From Paucidesulfovibrio gracilis DSM 16080 (GTDB lineage: Bacteria; Desulfobacterota; Desulfovibrionia; Desulfovibrionales; Desulfovibrionaceae), in NCBI RefSeq assembly GCF_900167125.1, contig NZ_FUYC01000009.1, forward strand, positions 32,732 through 96,731: DNA of 64,000 nucleotides. The letters run 5' to 3'. Shown piece by piece: positions 61,323 through 64,000 of this stretch. Numbering within the stretch: position 1 is the first letter of the stretch; every line of letters starts with the position of its first letter. The notes beneath the pieces are model-generated. The model did no database searches. It was given only the letters and a program-made list of their open reading frames with translations, and was not told the DNA's origin. A program made the translations under genes and the position numbers.

Positions 61323-63212
61323 TCATTCGTCTGCGGATTCGTTTTGAGCTTGTTTCAAGGCTGCGTCAATGCCCCGAGTGGTAAAGATGTCACGAAGCAC
61401 GATGGGGGAATTGGCGTGTTCCCCTTGGGGGAAGATGGCCAGCAGGGGAATGGAGCGGCTGTTCAACGCCCGAAGCAGTGCTTCCGCTTCGGGATCGTCT
61501 TCCGTCAGATCCACGCGAACGAACGTGGCATTGAATTCCTCGGCCCACCGCTGCAGCTGTTGATCCACAAGCACGGTTTGTTCCAGGAATTTACAGGTGG
61601 GACACCAGTCCGCCGTAAAATCCGCCACGATCAGTTCCCTGCCGAGTCGTTTTTGTAGGTCATCGGGGTGGAACTCCACCCAGGATTGAGTCGTGGGCCG
61701 GGGGATAGCCAGCCATGCCACGGCCACGACAGCAAGCAAGAGAGCGGACAGGCGCACCCAGAGCCGTTTGCTGCGGGAGGCGGCCGGGCCGCCCAAGCCC
61801 CAGAGCCAGGAGGCCAGTGCCGTACACCAAAGCAGAACCAGGGCGCCCGTAAGCGCTTCCTCGGGCAGGATGTTTACCAGATAGGCCACCGTGGCCAGGA
61901 GGAAAAAGCCGGCGCCGCGCTCCACATAGCCGGTCCAGGCGCCGGGTCTGGGAAAGTGGCGCGAAAGACCGGGAAACAGGGCCATGGTCAGATACGGCAG
62001 ACTCATGCCCAGCCCCACGCAGAGAAACACGAGCATGACTTCATAAACGGGCCGCCACAAGGCCCAGCCCAACACGCCGCCAAGGAACGGCCCGCTGCAA
62101 GGAGTGGCGAGCAGAGTGGCCAGCACGCCGGTGAAGAAGGCCTGGGCTTCTGGACGGCTGGTTTTGGTGTCCAGCTTGAGATCTACGACAGGCAGGGTGA
62201 AGACGCCGAAGAGACTCAGGGCCAGGGCCAGAACCACGGCGGAAAGGATGGTCACCAGCAGGGGGCTTTGGAAAATTTCGCCCCAGGCCATTCCCGTTGC
62301 GGCCAGCAGGGCCGCCAAAAAAGCGAACCAGGAAAGCACGCCGAGGCTGAAATAGATATTGTGTTCGCGGAAAGCGCGTCGTTTGTCCGTTTCCTCCAGG
62401 CTGCCTCCGGCCAGCAGGCCCGAGAGCTTGAGGCTGACCACGGGCAGTACGCAGGGCATGAAATTGAGAATGAGTCCGGCCAACAGCCCCAGGGCCAGAG
62501 CCGTAATCAGACCTCCGACCTCCAGCGTGGGGGCCGCGGACCGAGGCGACAGGTTCCATCGGGTGGCGTCCGATTCCCGGATGGGGGATGCTGTCTGGTC
62601 TGTGGGTGGAGCGAACACCGGCATTGTTGTCGTTTGGTTTGGCCGCTGCGGTCCCAGTTGTCTTGCTGCCTCGTATTGTGGCCACCAGGGTTGTTCCTGG
62701 GCCTGTGGAAGCGTTGCGCCGTCGAGTTTTTCCATAGGGTAGACCATGTTGACCACGGTCTCCCTGCATTTGGTGTCCTGGCAGAGCGACAGACGCAGAC
62801 GGATCTGGACGCGGTCCACGGAGTCCGTACCGCCTGGCAGCGGAAGAAACAATGGCGTGCTGCCGGGATAGACCCGCATGGTCCGCTGGGAATCGAAGGG
62901 ATCCGGCTTGTCCTGCCCCGGTGGAAGATACGGCACGAGGGAGGTGTTCTCGGGCAGGGTTTGGGCCGTAATCTGCGGAGGGCGGCCAACAGGACCGGGG
63001 TGGTCACCGGCATAGGCGTACCAGCCGTCTTTCGGGGTCAGCGTCAGAACGATCAGGTGCGCTGGACCCGTACTTTCGTCGGCCGTGGAAAGGGCGTATG
63101 TGGCGAACGAGACCTGGAAGGGTTCATCCGGGGCCACATACTGGGCGTGTGCAGGGTGGAAGCAGGCCACGCCGAGAAGAAAAAATAGAATCGAAACAGC
63201 TTGTTTTTTCAT
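61323..63212 (-). CDS. dsbD: Thiol:disulfide interchange protein DsbD
   Basis: DsbD carries electrons from cytosolic thioredoxin to periplasmic thiol proteins, including cytochrome c maturation. ATG 63212 begins with a signal sequence (KKQAVSILFFLLGVACFHPAHA) and gives 629 residues. The N-terminal domain has a CQDTKC pair, the membrane domain has eight segments with the reactive cysteines in FMPCVLP and ATPCSGPF, and the C-terminal thioredoxin domain has ADWCPTCKFLE. An N-terminal extension in the frame is unlikely to be translated. This suits a cytochrome-rich organism. Confidence 0.95.
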   Translation of the reverse strand: MKKQAVSILFFLLGVACFHPAHAQYVAPDEPFQVSFATYALSTADESTGPAHLIVLTLTPKDGWYAYAGDHPGPVGRPPQITAQTLPENTSLVPYLPPGQDKPDPFDSQRTMRVYPGSTPLFLPLPGGTDSVDRVQIRLRLSLCQDTKCRETVVNMVYPMEKLDGATLPQAQEQPWWPQYEAARQLGPQRPNQTTTMPVFAPPTDQTASPIRESDATRWNLSPRSAAPTLEVGGLITALALGLLAGLILNFMPCVLPVVSLKLSGLLAGGSLEETDKRRAFREHNIYFSLGVLSWFAFLAALLAATGMAWGEIFQSPLLVTILSAVVLALALSLFGVFTLPVVDLKLDTKTSRPEAQAFFTGVLATLLATPCSGPFLGGVLGWALWRPVYEVMLVFLCVGLGMSLPYLTMALFPGLSRHFPRPGAWTGYVERGAGFFLLATVAYLVNILPEEALTGALVLLWCTALASWLWGLGGPAASRSKRLWVRLSALLLAVVAVAWLAIPRPTTQSWVEFHPDDLQKRLGRELIVADFTADWCPTCKFLEQTVLVDQQLQRWAEEFNATFVRVDLTEDDPEAEALLRALNSRSIPLLAIFPQGEHANSPIVLRDIFTTRGIDAALKQAQNESADE

Positions 63213-63250
63213 ATCTTTTTTATATTGTGAAAAAAAAGTGATTTTTAGTG

Positions 63251-63279
63251 TTGACAGTTCATGCCCCAGCGGATAGATA
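63251..63279 (+). promoter_or_regulatory. Sigma-70 promoter of tRNA-Lys
   Basis: A perfect TTGACA (63251-63256) and TAGATA (63274-63279) are spaced by 17 bases, 33 bases before the tRNA. Confidence 0.8.
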
Positions 63280-63311
63280 CCTCTCCCGTTGACGCGATAG
63301 CGCAACTTCGC

Positions 63312-63387
63312 GGGTCACTAGCTCAATTGGCAGAGCAGCGGACTCTTAATCCGGAGGTTCAAGGTTCGATTCCTTGGTGACCCACCA
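63312..63387 (+). tRNA. tRNA-Lys, anticodon CTT
   Basis: Acceptor GGGTCAC pairs with GTGACCC, discriminator A, CCA encoded (63385-63387). The anticodon loop ACTCTTAAT has CTT, with the stem CGG/CCG region closing it. Its 76 bases including CCA are normal. Confidence 0.96.
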
Positions 63388-63396
63388 CGAATTGTA

Positions 63397-63430
63397 AAGG
63401 GGGCTGGCAAAAAGCTGGCTCCCTTTTTTT
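63397..63430 (+). terminator. Terminator of tRNA-Lys
   Basis: AAGGGGGCTGGC-AAAAA-GCTGGCTCCCTT (12 bp with wobbles) is followed by TTTTTT, directly behind the tRNA. Confidence 0.75.
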
Positions 63431-63639
63431 GTGGTGTTGTTTTTCAAAAGCCGCATCATGTCGCTCCAATGGTCTGAAATCGCCTTTTGCGTGTGCATCA
63501 ATCATTTCAGACTCTAGCGAGAGTCGGCCCGGGGCGCAAGCCGGGTAACCGTTTCCACACGCTTCCCGAGGTTATAATCAGCAACACGCCCGGTGGTGAC
63601 CGGGGGACCGCACTCGTTCGGGATCCTTTTCGTGTTCGG
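63431..63639. other. Non-coding stretch between tRNA-Lys and the transposase fragment
   Basis: No gene is seen. GTCTGAAAT and ATTTCAGAC form a 9-bp inverted repeat (about 63473-63513). It is followed by a GC-rich, self-complementary stretch (CGGCCCGGGGCGCAAGCCGGG, and CCCGGTGGTGACCGGGGG) that could fold strongly. I cannot name a known RNA for it. Confidence 0.4.
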
Positions 63640-64000
63640 ATGATGGGGGCTACACCAAAAACAGAGGCAGTCACAAAAGCGAACTGTTCGTCAGGCGTTG
63701 CGAGACGTTTTTGGTGTAGACCCGCCAGCGCCGAGCGCTATTACCACCAGGTCATCACCAACAAAGCCAGCCACCGGAAAAACAAAATCTGGCCGCGCAT
63801 CCTGGGGATCGACGAGCACCGCTTCACTCGCCGGAAGGGTTTTCTCACAACATTTTGCGACCTCGGGAAGCACAAGGTGCTCGACATCGCAGAGGGTCGC
63901 AGTGAGCTGGAACTCCAGACTTTTTTGAACTCCATGAAGGGGCGAAAAAAGGTCGAGGTCGTGTGCATAGATCTGAACTCGGCGTACCGCAAAATGGTGC
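63640..64000 (+). mobile_element. ISL3-family transposase fragment, cut by the right edge
   Basis: The plus-strand frame is open from ATG 63640 to the end of the window. From about 63724 it reads AERYYHQVITNKAS, then ILGIDEHRFTRRKGFLTTF, CDLGKHKVLDIAEGRSELEL and VEVVCIDLNSAYRKMV. This is the DDE catalytic core of ISL3 transposases, with Asp in GIDEHRF and CIDLNSAY. The part before (SSGVARRFWCRPA) recalls the N-terminal zinc-finger region, but the helix-turn-helix domain between is missing. A 13-bp inverted repeat, CTACACCAAAAAC (about 63650-63662) / GTTTTTGGTGTAG (about 63707-63719), brackets this part. The element looks internally deleted or nested. Confidence 0.8.

Noticed and set aside
61668..63188. 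506-codon plus-strand frame opposite dsbD
   Set aside because: DsbD on the minus strand has a signal sequence and all redox cysteines. The antisense product is low-complexity Gln/Gly/His-rich.

Overview
The window is a GC-rich bacterial chromosome segment. It most likely comes from a sulfate-reducing deltaproteobacterium of the Desulfovibrionales. The evidence is a true DsrC (both C-terminal cysteines), an Rnf operon led by a ten-haem cytochrome c, a tungsten/molybdenum-independent set of lipopolysaccharide, flagellar and Gat genes in typical Desulfovibrio order, and lipoate/acetoin genes. Genus-level assignment is inference. I saw no CRISPR array, rRNA or replication origin.

Layout. 1-6.5 kb: housekeeping genes (end of an unknown gene, mltA, gatB, mtnA, der). 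6.6-8.6 kb: a small accessory island between tRNA-Ser(GCT) and tRNA-Val(CAC), with a small membrane protein, an orphan gene and a decayed parDE module. 8.6-15.7 kb (minus): rnf operon dhcA-rnfC-D-G-E-A-B, in which RnfB is fused to a GltD-like FAD/NAD(P) oxidoreductase while RnfC has lost the usual NADH/FMN motifs. 15.9-18.3 kb (minus): atypical thioredoxin reductase, HD phosphohydrolase, small membrane protein. 18.4-22.2 kb: Tim44-like protein, methyltransferase, YcaO-TPR protein and dsrC. 22.3-29.3 kb: mscS, TPP-riboswitch-controlled cytX, rpmE, DUF1385, prfA, prmC, lpxC.

29.5-39.1 kb (minus): flagellar export and regulation operon fliR-flhB-flhA-flhF-flhG-fliA-cheY-fliL plus three poorly known genes. 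39.3-49.8 kb: mixed housekeeping genes (M23 peptidase, ttcA-like, rpoZ-dnaJ, azlCD, FliL-like lipoprotein, hisFH, J-domain protein, YkgJ/CoA-binding pair, M24 peptidase).

49.8-61.2 kb: an acetoin/2-oxoacid dehydrogenase locus. A sigma-54 activator (AcoR type) is divergent from an E2-Lin0512-E1alpha-E1beta-AcoX-DUF6506 operon, with a clear -24/-12 promoter and two matching palindromes 104 bp apart. A lipoate ligase, two small enzymes and an iron alcohol dehydrogenase lie nearby; no E3 gene is present. 61.3-64 kb: dsbD, tRNA-Lys(CTT), then an ISL3-family transposase fragment cut by the right edge.

The two most interesting systems are the rearranged Rnf complex, where the NAD(P)H site seems to have moved from RnfC to RnfB, and the YcaO-TPR/DsrC neighbourhood, which may join amide-activating chemistry to sulfur relay. 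Database searches could not be run; family names rest on motifs read from the translations.
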